DNA of 64,000 nt from JAEXOD01 sp964652025 (GTDB taxonomy: Bacteria > Bacteroidota > Ignavibacteria > Ignavibacteriales > Melioribacteraceae): NCBI GenBank assembly GCA_964652025.1, contig CAZYZX010000002.1, positions 248,001-312,000 of the forward strand, in the 5' to 3' direction. The notes below the pieces were generated by a model that worked only from the letters and a program-made list of their open reading frames with translations, was not told the DNA's origin and did no database searches. Positions 53,786 through 63,165 of this stretch are shown here, piece by piece; within the stretch, counting starts at the first letter, position 1, and every line of letters begins with the position of its first letter. A program made the position numbers and the translations under genes.

Positions 53786-56263
53786 TTAAATTAATTCATT
53801 TACAGTTTTAAAGTTATAACCTTTATTTTTTAATTCCTTTAATATAGTGTCTAATTTGTTATATAGCTTATCTATTCTAACTGGATGAGTACCAAAATGA
53901 ATTAAAATTATAGCACCATTTAATCCATTCTTATCATTTTTTTCAAAATCGTAAAGTAATTTAATTAATTCATCGCTAGAGTAATATTTCCCGCTGGTTG
54001 GTATTGTCCAATCTTGGTTTATCATTGTTTTTGGAGTTATGTTTATAACTTTAACCCCAATTTCTTCTGTATATTTGCAAACTGCTTCGTTATGCCATTC
54101 ATAAGGAGGCAAATAAAATGGACTACTTTTTTTACTAATGCCAAATGCTTCCATAGCTTTGTAATTATTTTGAATATCGTTTATAAGTTCAGCTTTAGTA
54201 ACTATCAAAGAGTCTCTTTTATTCCAATCTGCATAAAGTATATGTTTATCTGAGTGCCCACCTAAATAATGTCCATCTTTATTTAGCTTATTAATTATAT
54301 CTTTAAACTTTTCATTTCTATAAAAATCACCTGTAAAAAAGAATGAAGCCTTTACATTATTTCTTTTTAATGTATTTAAAATAATATTTCCCCCATCATC
54401 ATACTCGTGAGAAGAAAAAATTAAAAATATATTTTTCTTATTTACATCTCCTCTAATTATAGCACCATTATTTATTTTAAGTTTGCCATTTTGTGATTTA
54501 AGTTCTTCCCCTTTTTTTTGCAAATAAGAAAAATAATAAGATAAACTCGCTGTGCCATCCAAAGTCGGTTCGTTGCTACTATAATCGCCATAATCATCAT
54601 GATAAACTACATAATTTGGTTGTAAACCTTCAAATTCATCACCATGATAAAGCTTTATTCCTTTTAACTTACCAAAAATTGAAGTATAAACAGGTCCATC
54701 TACTAATCCACCCGTTAATTTGTAATTATAATTCGTAGCTAATGCAGAATGTGGATCTAATGGGTAATCGCCATCTTCTGGCAAACCAATAATCATGCTT
54801 TTTCCCCAAGGATTACACCCCAATAACCAATCTCGCAGGGCTGTTTCTACTTCTAAATATTCTTTTTTATTTAATAAATTTAATTGTGTTATTGCTGCAC
54901 TAACTAAATTGTTACTACACCAAATAAAAGGAACACCTATTAAAAATGGATTATTTGCCCCTCGTTTAATTAACTTACTTAATCCTTCATTAATATAACC
55001 TTCAACCTCACTTTTTTGGCTTAAATTTTTTGTGTTGTTAGCTATTAAATAATTTGCAATGTTAACAAAAGGATACCACTGATAGTGCCTTGCTGTATCT
55101 GCCCCCATCCATGGTGGAAATTTTTCTTTCCTACTATAATCCAATGCCTCATTAAAATATTTATTTTCACCTGTAAGCAGGTATAATGTAATAGCAGCAT
55201 GTTGCATATCATCAACCCAATTCTCCTCTTCATAAAAATAAGGAGACTTTGCTGGTGCAGTTTGAAAATAACCTTCATGTTTAATAGCGTAATCGTATGC
55301 TTTTATTGCTTTAATTTTTAATAACTCTGCATAATCTGGTAAAAATTCCTTAAAAACTATTGCCCCTAATCCAAATGAACTTGCAAATTTGGCAACAGAA
55401 CTTGCACTACCTGTTGTTCTATTTTTATTATTAAAGCAACCTTGTACTTTTCCATTTATAAAATAAACGGGTCGTTCTAATCCCTTTCCATAACTTATAG
55501 AGTCTTGTGTAGGCAGTCTATAACCGGCGTGGTCTCTATCATCCGCAATTTGGTTATAATATTCCCCATCATTCGGATTCATCTTTAACATCCAATCTAA
55601 ACCCCATTTTGCTTCATCTAAAACATCCGGGTAGTTGTTTTTCCCTCTGTTTCCATTACTATCATAGAAATCCTTAAAAACATTTGGATTTTTATAATAA
55701 GCAAATAATAAATGATAAACAGATGTTGCGCTTGTTGGCAGATATTGTAAATAGTCGCTTGCATCGTGCCAACCACCAGTAACGTCTATATGCGTGCTAT
55801 CTTTTTCTCCATTATAAATTATAAATCCATCATGCACATGACAACTATCCTTTAAAAATGGATTATATCCACACCTTTGCTGCCTCATATAATATAATAA
55901 ACTATCTGCAAATCCGTTATAAATATCATAGCCAATCTTAAAATCTCTGGAAATATTTTCCCCAACTTTTATATAATATTTTCCTAATTGTTTAAAGTTT
56001 GTAAAATATAATCTATACCCTTTTTTATAGCCCCAAAAATCTTTATACTCTTTTACGTTATTGGATTTGTAAATAATTTTGTTAGTATAATAATCAATAA
56101 TTTCAAATTCTTTAATTACAAAATCAGTTTTAGAAAATGCAACAGCAGCTTTAATATCTGTTGGAAAGTACCCTGCATGATTAACCCTAATATACACCTC
56201 TGCAGCAAAAACATTAAATGACATAAATACTAAAAATAAAACAAAAAAACATTTCTTTATCAT
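53786..56263 (-). CDS. Glycoside hydrolase family 9 fused to a polysaccharide-deacetylase-like domain
   Basis: An 825-residue exported protein. Signal peptide about 1-21; Ig-like CelD_N domain about 22-110; GH9 catalytic domain about 120-575 with DVTGGWHDASDY (paired Asp), WLLGCNPWGKSMIIG, DPHSALA and the acid Glu in SSNEPTLDG; then a NodB/CE4-like domain about 600-825 with GGHSDKH (metal His pair), LPPYEWHN and ILIHFGTH. The usual TFDDG start of CE4 domains is replaced by SSHEYDDGG. The protein likely degrades or edits beta-glucans. AGAGG precedes the ATG. No T9SS tail is visible. Confidence 0.9.
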   Translation of the reverse strand: MIKKCFFVLFLVFMSFNVFAAEVYIRVNHAGYFPTDIKAAVAFSKTDFVIKEFEIIDYYTNKIIYKSNNVKEYKDFWGYKKGYRLYFTNFKQLGKYYIKVGENISRDFKIGYDIYNGFADSLLYYMRQQRCGYNPFLKDSCHVHDGFIIYNGEKDSTHIDVTGGWHDASDYLQYLPTSATSVYHLLFAYYKNPNVFKDFYDSNGNRGKNNYPDVLDEAKWGLDWMLKMNPNDGEYYNQIADDRDHAGYRLPTQDSISYGKGLERPVYFINGKVQGCFNNKNRTTGSASSVAKFASSFGLGAIVFKEFLPDYAELLKIKAIKAYDYAIKHEGYFQTAPAKSPYFYEEENWVDDMQHAAITLYLLTGENKYFNEALDYSRKEKFPPWMGADTARHYQWYPFVNIANYLIANNTKNLSQKSEVEGYINEGLSKLIKRGANNPFLIGVPFIWCSNNLVSAAITQLNLLNKKEYLEVETALRDWLLGCNPWGKSMIIGLPEDGDYPLDPHSALATNYNYKLTGGLVDGPVYTSIFGKLKGIKLYHGDEFEGLQPNYVVYHDDYGDYSSNEPTLDGTASLSYYFSYLQKKGEELKSQNGKLKINNGAIIRGDVNKKNIFLIFSSHEYDDGGNIILNTLKRNNVKASFFFTGDFYRNEKFKDIINKLNKDGHYLGGHSDKHILYADWNKRDSLIVTKAELINDIQNNYKAMEAFGISKKSSPFYLPPYEWHNEAVCKYTEEIGVKVINITPKTMINQDWTIPTSGKYYSSDELIKLLYDFEKNDKNGLNGAIILIHFGTHPVRIDKLYNKLDTILKELKNKGYNFKTVNELI

Positions 56264-56291
56264 AAGTACCTCTTTTATAAATTATATATGC

Positions 56292-56846
56292 TTAATCACT
56301 CCATAAACCTTTTTTATTTTCTCTTGCTTTAATATAGGATTCTCTAAAAAGCTCTACATATTTTACGTTTGGTGGATATGTTAAAGGTGCGGCATAACCT
56401 TCTTCTATAATTACATTATTTAACATTTTACCATTTGGCAAATATAAATATGCAAGCAATCTTCCATACTGGTCTCGTTCTCTTACGTCAAATTCTATCT
56501 TTAATACATCACCCTCTTTAATTAAACTTTTAACAAATTCTTTTGCTTTTAAGCCTTCTTTAACTATAGTTTTTACGTCTTCTTTGCTTCTTTTACTATC
56601 TTTATATGCTTTTTTATTCGCCTTAGATTCTGGTGTATCTATTCCAATTAATCTAACTTTTTCTTTCTTTCCATTCAAATTAACTTCGTATGTATCTCCA
56701 TCAATAATTTTTACAATAGTAACTGTATTATTGCTATTTTCAATTTGCTTATCTTTTTTGCCAAAACCGCCTTTTAAAAACATTACCCCTATAGCTACTA
56801 ATCCTATAATTAATAAACTGATTAACCTTCTCATTTTAATACCCAT
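56292..56846 (-). CDS. Membrane-anchored thermonuclease-family (SNase) nuclease
   Basis: A 184-residue SNase-fold protein with an N-terminal hydrophobic helix (about 6-24, RRLISLLIIGLVAIGVMFL). Catalytic residues fit the family: Asp in IIDGDTYEV, Arg and Glu in VRLIGIDTPES, and Arg in DQYGRLLAYLYL. It would hydrolyse DNA or RNA outside the cytoplasm. Starts at ATG 56846 or ATG 56834 are both possible, with no decisive ribosome site. It is 28 nt upstream of the GH9 gene on the same strand. Confidence 0.88.
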   Translation of the reverse strand: MGIKMRRLISLLIIGLVAIGVMFLKGGFGKKDKQIENSNNTVTIVKIIDGDTYEVNLNGKKEKVRLIGIDTPESKANKKAYKDSKRSKEDVKTIVKEGLKAKEFVKSLIKEGDVLKIEFDVRERDQYGRLLAYLYLPNGKMLNNVIIEEGYAAPLTYPPNVKYVELFRESYIKARENKKGLWSD

Positions 56847-56961
56847 ATTATTTTCTTTTGTTTATTTAAAATACAAAATTAATTTAATTTTTCCCTTTTT
56901 ACTTGCTAAAATATTTATTATTATTTATCTTAAATTTCAAATTAACAATTTAAGTGAAAAG

Positions 56962-56978
56962 CTCCTTTTGCAAAGGAG
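56962..56978. repeat. Short inverted repeat carrying a Shine-Dalgarno-like sequence
   Basis: CTCCTTT (56962-56968) and AAAGGAG (56972-56978) form a perfect hairpin with a 3-nt loop, 39 nt before the ATG of the next gene. It contains AGGAGG with no start codon at a useful distance. The gene's own site AAAGGAG lies nearer the ATG. Confidence 0.4.
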
Positions 56979-57017
56979 GATTAAGAAAATACAAAACATA
57001 AAATAAAGGAGTTTAAA

Positions 57018-57446
57018 ATGAGTGAAAGTATTGAAAAATTTGAAGATTTATTAACTGAAAAAGATATTGAACTAGACAACTGGAAAGATGAAGAGGACGA
57101 AACCAAGTATTTTGCTTTTGAAGATGGTATAAAGAATGGACCACGTGTAAGAGTTGTTGCTGCACTTCAAAACAAACCTGAATATGTTGGAACAGTATAT
57201 CTTTTTAACTATATCAATATTGCAGATGAAGTAAATAAAGACTCTTTTTATGAACTTTTAAACGAATTAAATAACGACTACACATACGTTAAATTTCTTT
57301 TGGATGATGAATCGAATATTTTTTTAAGATTGAATTACCCTGTTGTAGAAAATTACTATGACCCTGAAACTACAATAGATTTTATGTTAATGATACTTGA
57401 AGCTGCTAAAGATGAATATCCAAAATTTATGAAGTTAATATTATAA
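57018..57446 (+). CDS. YbjN / type III-chaperone-like domain protein
   Basis: A 142-residue acidic protein with a predicted alpha-beta-beta-beta-alpha-beta-beta-alpha layout. It resembles the YbjN or type III secretion chaperone-like fold (TVYLFNYINIADEV, YVKFLLDDESNIFLRLNYPV, DFMLMILEAA). No type III secretion genes are near. AAGGAG precedes the ATG, and a strong terminator follows the stop, so it is monocistronic. The function is not known. Confidence 0.6.
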   Translation: MSESIEKFEDLLTEKDIELDNWKDEEDETKYFAFEDGIKNGPRVRVVAALQNKPEYVGTVYLFNYINIADEVNKDSFYELLNELNNDYTYVKFLLDDESNIFLRLNYPVVENYYDPETTIDFMLMILEAAKDEYPKFMKLIL

Positions 57447-57455
57447 AAAATCACT

Positions 57456-57479
57456 ATCCCCCTTTTAGGGGGATTTTTT
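57456..57479 (+). terminator. Terminator after the YbjN-like gene
   Basis: ATCCCCC (57456-57462) pairs with GGGGGAT (57468-57474), loop TTTTA, followed by T-rich sequence. It ends only about 18 nt before the helicase ATG at 57497, so the helicase promoter must overlap it or some read-through must occur. Confidence 0.85.
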
Positions 57480-57496
57480 AAATTTTTGAGCTTGGG

Positions 57497-59932
57497 ATGG
57501 AATTAGGCATTAACAATTTATCTAAAGAACAATTAGATATTGTAACTTTAAATAGTGGCAAGCATTTAGTATTAGCCCCTCCTGGCACTGGAAAGACCGA
57601 ATTAATTGCACAAAAAGTACTTAAAGCATTAACAATAGATAACATCTCTGAAGAAGAAATAGCTTGCCTTACTTTTACTAACCGTGCTGCTAGAAACATG
57701 ATTAATAGAGTGCAACAACGTATACCTAATTCTAAAGTTTTTATTGGCAATATCCATAGTTTTGGTATCCAATTTCTTAAAAAAAATCATCTTATTCCTC
57801 AGGCTTCTGCATTTATAGATGAAGAAGATGCTTTAGATATTTTAGAAGAAGCTTGCTTTTCGGTATTAGGTGCAAGCTTGAATAGATTATCAGATTTATT
57901 AAATAAATTTAAGTATTATAAATTACATGTTCATAATGTGAAACTAAATTTTAACCGATTTAATTTTAATTTAGATAATTTAGATAAAAAAATTTTTATA
58001 GCTTACGAAAAAATTAAAAATAAATCTTTATTATTTGATTACGATGATATACTATTTTTAACATTAAAATATCTTTTAGATACTAACACAAAACTTATTT
58101 ACGGTAAATTTAGCTTTTTACAAGTTGATGAAGTTCAAGACCTTAACGAAATTCAATGGTTAATATTAAATAATATTCAAAAATCAAATGCTAATGTAAT
58201 TTTATATGGCGACCTTCAGCAATCAATATTTGGTTTTTTAGGCGCAAAAAAGGAAATGTTAGAGCATTTTTCTAAAGATTACCAAAAACATACTTTAACT
58301 AAAAACTTTAGAAGCAACGAAGAAATAGTTAAAATGTTAAATACTTATTTAAATTATTTCTTTTACAATAAAAATAAAGAAAAAATATTTAATGTAAATG
58401 AACTTAATCTAAGTTCCAAGTCTAAAAACTTGTTTTTATTGTATGATAAAGAAAAAGATTTAAACCTAACACCCATAGATAAACTAATTGAAAAACAAAA
58501 AATTGAGAAAATTAATACTGCAATTCTATTTTATAAAAATCATGATGTTGAGAAATTTTATGATAGGCATGGTTCAAAATTTAGGAATGTATTTAAAGTA
58601 TCAAAATTTGAGCTGCTTAAAAGAAAATTTGTTAAAGATATTTTTGCTTTCCTCACTATTATCGATAATCCAAACGAAAGATTAAGTTGGGCTAGGTTAT
58701 TTCACCTTTTTTCTTTATTCAAAACTTTAAAGACTAGTAGAGATTTTATTAATAAAATGTTCTCTGTTGGGTTATCTCCACTAGATTTTCTAACCAATGA
58801 ATTAAATTTTAACTTAATCTTAAAAGATTTTATTAATTATGTTGAACATGCTAGAATTGTTTTTTTTGATACAGAAACCACTGGGTTAGATACACAAAAC
58901 GATGATATTGTACAAATTTCTGCAATAGAGCTTATTAAAGGTAAAGTTGGCAAAACTTTTAATGTTTATATTAAAACTAATAAAGATGTAACAGAAAGCT
59001 CAAAAATTCATAAAATAACTAAAGAATTTTTAGATAAAAATGGCATAGACCCTACTGATGCATTACTACAGTTTTCTAACTTTATAAATGGTGCTCCATT
59101 AGTAGCACACAATTTAAAGTTTGATAAAAGCATTTTGTTAAGCAATATTAATAAGTATAACTTAACAGGTAAGTTTGTTGTTCCAAATCAAATGTTTGAC
59201 TCAATAGATATTCTTAAAAGAATTTTTCCAGAGTTAAAAAGCTATAAATTGGAAAGAATAATTGAGCTATTTAATTTAAAAGTACATAATTCCCATAATG
59301 CTTTAGATGATGTAAATGCATTAAAGTCCGTTATATTAAGTGTTAAGGATGACATTATAGATACAATAAAAAAATCCGAAAATTTTATTAACCATAATAA
59401 AAGAAAATTAGAAAAATTCCATTCAAAATTTGCTCAATATTATAATTCTATTATTAGTAATACAAATCCTGTTAGTTTTAACGAAATTATAACTGATTTT
59501 GTTAACTTTGCAGAAATTATAGATCCCAAATTTGATGAAATTGAAAAATTATTAAACCACATGGATTTAACCACTAAACCAGATAAAATAAACACATTAC
59601 TTTCAAAACACCTTATGTTTTATAAAAAATGCAAAACAGCTGATTTGATTACGGATAGTGACGAAATATTTATTTCAACAATTCATAAAGCAAAGGGATT
59701 GGAGTTTGATACTGTGATAATTCCAGAATGTGATGATTACAACTTTCCATATTTTTCTGATTTAGAAAAAGTAAAACTGCTATATGTTGCTATGTCTCGA
59801 GCTAAAAATAGATTAATAATTACTGCACAAAATAAAGCTGTAACTTATGTAAATGATCAAAAAATTATAATTCCATATAGTTTATTGCTACTTCCGATAA
59901 ATAAAATGTTTAATAGAAAATTAGATTGGTAA
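57497..59932 (+). CDS. UvrD/Rep-type helicase with an internal DnaQ-like 3'-5' exonuclease domain
   Basis: An 811-residue SF1A helicase. Walker A APPGTGKTEL lies at residues 27-36, the TFTNRAARNM motif near 55, Walker B LQVDEVQDL near 207, GDLQQSIFGFLGA near 238 and FRS near 273. At about residues 453-625 a DEDDh exonuclease is inserted: DTETTG (Asp458, Glu460), AHNLKFD and HNALDDVNA. The helicase then resumes with TIHKAKGLEFDTVIIPE near 730 and LLYVAMSRAKNRL near 765. Key residues of both enzymes look intact. Only a weak ribosome site precedes the ATG. It is convergent with the PAS kinase gene, overlapping by 12 nt. Confidence 0.92.
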   Translation: MELGINNLSKEQLDIVTLNSGKHLVLAPPGTGKTELIAQKVLKALTIDNISEEEIACLTFTNRAARNMINRVQQRIPNSKVFIGNIHSFGIQFLKKNHLIPQASAFIDEEDALDILEEACFSVLGASLNRLSDLLNKFKYYKLHVHNVKLNFNRFNFNLDNLDKKIFIAYEKIKNKSLLFDYDDILFLTLKYLLDTNTKLIYGKFSFLQVDEVQDLNEIQWLILNNIQKSNANVILYGDLQQSIFGFLGAKKEMLEHFSKDYQKHTLTKNFRSNEEIVKMLNTYLNYFFYNKNKEKIFNVNELNLSSKSKNLFLLYDKEKDLNLTPIDKLIEKQKIEKINTAILFYKNHDVEKFYDRHGSKFRNVFKVSKFELLKRKFVKDIFAFLTIIDNPNERLSWARLFHLFSLFKTLKTSRDFINKMFSVGLSPLDFLTNELNFNLILKDFINYVEHARIVFFDTETTGLDTQNDDIVQISAIELIKGKVGKTFNVYIKTNKDVTESSKIHKITKEFLDKNGIDPTDALLQFSNFINGAPLVAHNLKFDKSILLSNINKYNLTGKFVVPNQMFDSIDILKRIFPELKSYKLERIIELFNLKVHNSHNALDDVNALKSVILSVKDDIIDTIKKSENFINHNKRKLEKFHSKFAQYYNSIISNTNPVSFNEIITDFVNFAEIIDPKFDEIEKLLNHMDLTTKPDKINTLLSKHLMFYKKCKTADLITDSDEIFISTIHKAKGLEFDTVIIPECDDYNFPYFSDLEKVKLLYVAMSRAKNRLIITAQNKAVTYVNDQKIIIPYSLLLLPINKMFNRKLDW

Positions 59933-61849
59933 CAAAATATAAAAAGTTGTTCCCTTTTTTATTTCACTTTCAACCCAAATCTTTCCTCCATTCCTTTCAA
60001 CCATCTCTTTACAAATCATTAAACCCAAACCTGTACCAGTTTCGTTTTGGGTACCCAAAGTGCTTTTACTTTCTTCTACCAAAAATAATTTATCTACCTT
60101 TTCTTTACTCATTCCAACTCCAAAATCTTTTACATAAATAATTACATCTTTTTCATGTTTTTCTAAGCCTATTATTATTTTACTACCCGTGTAGCTAAAT
60201 TTTATAGCATTAGAAGTCAAATTCCTAATCACTGTTTCTAATGAATGTTTATCTGCTATTATTTCTATATTATGCTCTATTAATAAATCTATATTAATTT
60301 CTTTTTTCTTTAATATTTCTTTATAAAGCTGAACAATGTTGCTAATTATTTCAAATATATTAATTTTATCCTTTTTAATATAAACTTGATTTGTTTGCAA
60401 CCTTGACCAATCTAATAAATTTTCTAATAAGCCATAAATTACCTTAGCACTATTATAAATATTTTCAGTTAAAATTTGTATATCACTATTAGTGCAATTT
60501 TCAAAATTTTGCTTAAGAAAAGAAGCTGACCCAAATAAAGAATTAAATGGATTTTTTAAATCATGCGCAATAATAGAAAACATTTTATCTTTATTTAAAT
60601 TTGCTTCCACTAACTTTTTACTTGCATTTTCTAAATCTTCTTTTGTTCTTATAAGTTGTTTTCGCTGTTCTTCTAATATTACATTCTTTTCGTTAATTTG
60701 TTCATTAGTTTTTCTTAAAGTATCTTCTAAAATTTTTTGTGAAGTAATATCTGTAAGTTGCAATAGAATTTGAATAGGTTTTTTATTCACATCTCTTTTA
60801 AATACTGTTCCTCTGCATAAAACCCAGCTAATATTTTCCATATTTAATACTATTCTTATCGTGCACTCGTGAATAATATCTACATCAGATTGTAATATAA
60901 AGTTTATATGCTTTTCAAAATTTTCAATATCCTCTACATAAATAAATTTTTTAAGATCTTTTATAGACAAATTTAGAAAACTAAAATTAGATTGATTATA
61001 AAAATTAGCATGGTTATGAAAAGTTACAACTTGATTTTTCAAATCTAATATTAAAATAGTATCTGGTGTGGTTAAAGAAATTTTATTTATTAACTCTGTT
61101 TTTTCTTTTTCTGCATTAGCTAATTTTAATTTATCTGTAATATCTATTATTATCCCAATAACAATTTCATTTCCTAAAAAGTCTTTTACATATGTTGTGG
61201 TTAAATTTGCTGTAATTATTTCTCCATTTTTTTTAATGTATCTTTTAATAAATTCTAATTTATTATTAGATTGTTGCAATCTATTAAGTAAATTTAACTC
61301 TTTAGTAAAATCTTCTTCATAGGTTATATCTTTAACTGTTTTAGTTTGCAATTCCTCTAATTCATAACCTATTAGTTTACAAAACTCTGGATTAGCATTT
61401 ATAATTTTACCGCTTTTTGCGTCTACGCTTGCTATACCTACCGGTGATTTTTCAAATACAGCTTTAAATTTGGTTTCACAATCGTCGTTTAACTTATTAA
61501 TTTTATTATTAATAACAATTAAATAGTATTTTATATTATTAATTTCTATAAAATTTAATACTATTCTAGCATATTCTTCTTTATCATTAATAAATACGCT
61601 TGTAATAAAATCTATTACTTCTTTAGGTCGATTATCAATAAAATTTTGTAATATTTTTAAGCTTTCATTATCATTAAATTTTATAACATTTTTAATTTCG
61701 TTTATATTTAAGACATTTAAATTTGAATTATTAAATACTATCTCTCCTTTTGCGTTAAATATCATTACTATTTCGTAAAAATAATTTCCAAAAATATTAG
61801 CAAATAGGTTTGTTGTATCAACCTTTTCTTTTACTAATATCGGCTCCAT
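59921..61849 (-). CDS. Cytoplasmic PAS-domain histidine kinase
   Basis: A 642-residue kinase without membrane helices. PAS-like units start near residues 20, 127 (FKAVFEKSPVGIASVDAKSGKI) and 255, with PAC segments (IGIIIDITD, LLQLTDITSQK). A coiled coil is followed by HisKA with the phospho-His in SIIAHDLKNPFNSLFG near residue 427. The HATPase has NLTSNAIKFSYTG, DFGVGM and GTGLGLMICKEMV. GAGG precedes the ATG. It is an orphan kinase: no response regulator is adjacent. Confidence 0.92.
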   Translation of the reverse strand: MEPILVKEKVDTTNLFANIFGNYFYEIVMIFNAKGEIVFNNSNLNVLNINEIKNVIKFNDNESLKILQNFIDNRPKEVIDFITSVFINDKEEYARIVLNFIEINNIKYYLIVINNKINKLNDDCETKFKAVFEKSPVGIASVDAKSGKIINANPEFCKLIGYELEELQTKTVKDITYEEDFTKELNLLNRLQQSNNKLEFIKRYIKKNGEIITANLTTTYVKDFLGNEIVIGIIIDITDKLKLANAEKEKTELINKISLTTPDTILILDLKNQVVTFHNHANFYNQSNFSFLNLSIKDLKKFIYVEDIENFEKHINFILQSDVDIIHECTIRIVLNMENISWVLCRGTVFKRDVNKKPIQILLQLTDITSQKILEDTLRKTNEQINEKNVILEEQRKQLIRTKEDLENASKKLVEANLNKDKMFSIIAHDLKNPFNSLFGSASFLKQNFENCTNSDIQILTENIYNSAKVIYGLLENLLDWSRLQTNQVYIKKDKINIFEIISNIVQLYKEILKKKEINIDLLIEHNIEIIADKHSLETVIRNLTSNAIKFSYTGSKIIIGLEKHEKDVIIYVKDFGVGMSKEKVDKLFLVEESKSTLGTQNETGTGLGLMICKEMVERNGGKIWVESEIKKGTTFYILLPI

Positions 61850-62030
61850 TTTAACCTCGTTTTTGGAAAATATTATATTCTAACTTATTATCGAATTAAT
61901 TTTTATAAAATTTAATTTTTAACTTTGATAGAAAACACTTTCAAATAAAATATTTTCTTTATATTAATAAATTGCATTGTAGTTAATTTTTATTTTATAT
62001 AATTTTAAAATTAAATTTTTAGGGTGCTTT

Positions 62031-63140
62031 ATGAAAAAAATACTTTACATAGTTTACTTTTTTTGCATTAACATTACGTTAATAGCCCAAAGCTCAAACT
62101 ATTTTCCAGCTAATAATGGTTATGTTTGGAATTACAAAGTTACCCCTTTAGATTCTCTTGGAAACCCTAATTATAATCTTTCTACTGCTAGAATTGATAG
62201 TTTTGTTACTACTGCAATTGCTTATAATAAAAACTCTAAAATAATACTTTCAAAAAACGGTCCTATTGCTACTATTAACACACAACCTTATTTGGATACT
62301 TCTTTTGTTAATTTTGAAGGAAATATAGCTAATGTTTATTTTTCTATTATAAATTTAGATAGTCTTGCTATTGGAGATAGTTTAATTGGTGAAATTCCTC
62401 CAGGAATGATGCAGCTATTTAACTTTATAAAATCTTTAACTGGTTGGTATCCAGTTTATAATTTTAGTGCTGCCGTTAATCAAACTACCACATTATTTCA
62501 AAAGGATACAACTATTACAATAGATTCTGTTTCTATTCCATTAAGATTTTCGGTAAAATCTAAAAGATTAAACGATGAATCTTTACAAACTTATTTAGGT
62601 ACTTTTACTTGTAAAAAATTTGAAATTTCTCTTACTATTAGTATTGTAGTTCAAGTATTGCCTCCACCATTTCCACCAGTTGTGTACGATTTGATAAAAT
62701 TCCCAAGAACTGATTATATTGCATTAAATCATTGGGTATTGAAAGAATATATGCCAAATGTTTCTTCTACTAATGTACCCGGTTTTGACCTTCCTAAAGT
62801 AACTATACCAGGATATATAATGGAAATTAATGAACCATTTACGAATGTTGAAGAAATAAAAGATTTAACCATTAATGGCTTTCAATTATTACAAAACTAT
62901 CCAAATCCATTTAATCCAGAAACTAATATAACTTTTACTATGTCTCAAACGTCTAAAGTTAAGCTTATTATTAGCAATCTTTTAGGAGAACAATTTTTAT
63001 TATTAAATAACGAATTACAGCCAGGTATGTATAATATTAAATTTAATGCAACTAATTACAATTTAGGTAGTGGGGTTTATTTTTATTCCTTAATTACAAA
63101 TAATGGCGTTATAACAAAAAAAATGATTTTAATTAAATAA
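62031..63140 (+). CDS. Secreted T9SS cargo protein of unknown function
   Basis: A 369-residue protein. Signal peptide (MKKILYIVYFFCINITLIAQ) is followed by about 250 residues of beta-rich sequence I do not recognise (YFPANNGYVWNYKVTPLDS at the start, a pattern common in secreted proteins of this group). The C-terminal type A sorting domain runs from about residue 288 (LLQNYPNPFNPETNI) to the end KMILIK. It predicts secretion through T9SS. AGGG precedes the ATG. The next gene starts 25 nt downstream and may be cotranscribed. Confidence 0.82.
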   Translation: MKKILYIVYFFCINITLIAQSSNYFPANNGYVWNYKVTPLDSLGNPNYNLSTARIDSFVTTAIAYNKNSKIILSKNGPIATINTQPYLDTSFVNFEGNIANVYFSIINLDSLAIGDSLIGEIPPGMMQLFNFIKSLTGWYPVYNFSAAVNQTTTLFQKDTTITIDSVSIPLRFSVKSKRLNDESLQTYLGTFTCKKFEISLTISIVVQVLPPPFPPVVYDLIKFPRTDYIALNHWVLKEYMPNVSSTNVPGFDLPKVTIPGYIMEINEPFTNVEEIKDLTINGFQLLQNYPNPFNPETNITFTMSQTSKVKLIISNLLGEQFLLLNNELQPGMYNIKFNATNYNLGSGVYFYSLITNNGVITKKMILIK

Positions 63141-63165
63141 ATTTAAAACTTTAAGAGGATAACAA

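Noticed and set aside
57018..57446. Type III secretion chaperone
   Set aside because: The fold resemblance is shared with YbjN proteins and there are no type III secretion genes in the window.
57497..59932. Helicase-exonuclease as part of a defence island
   Set aside because: No nuclease, methyltransferase, toxin or other defence-type neighbours are present; the surrounding genes are housekeeping or signalling.
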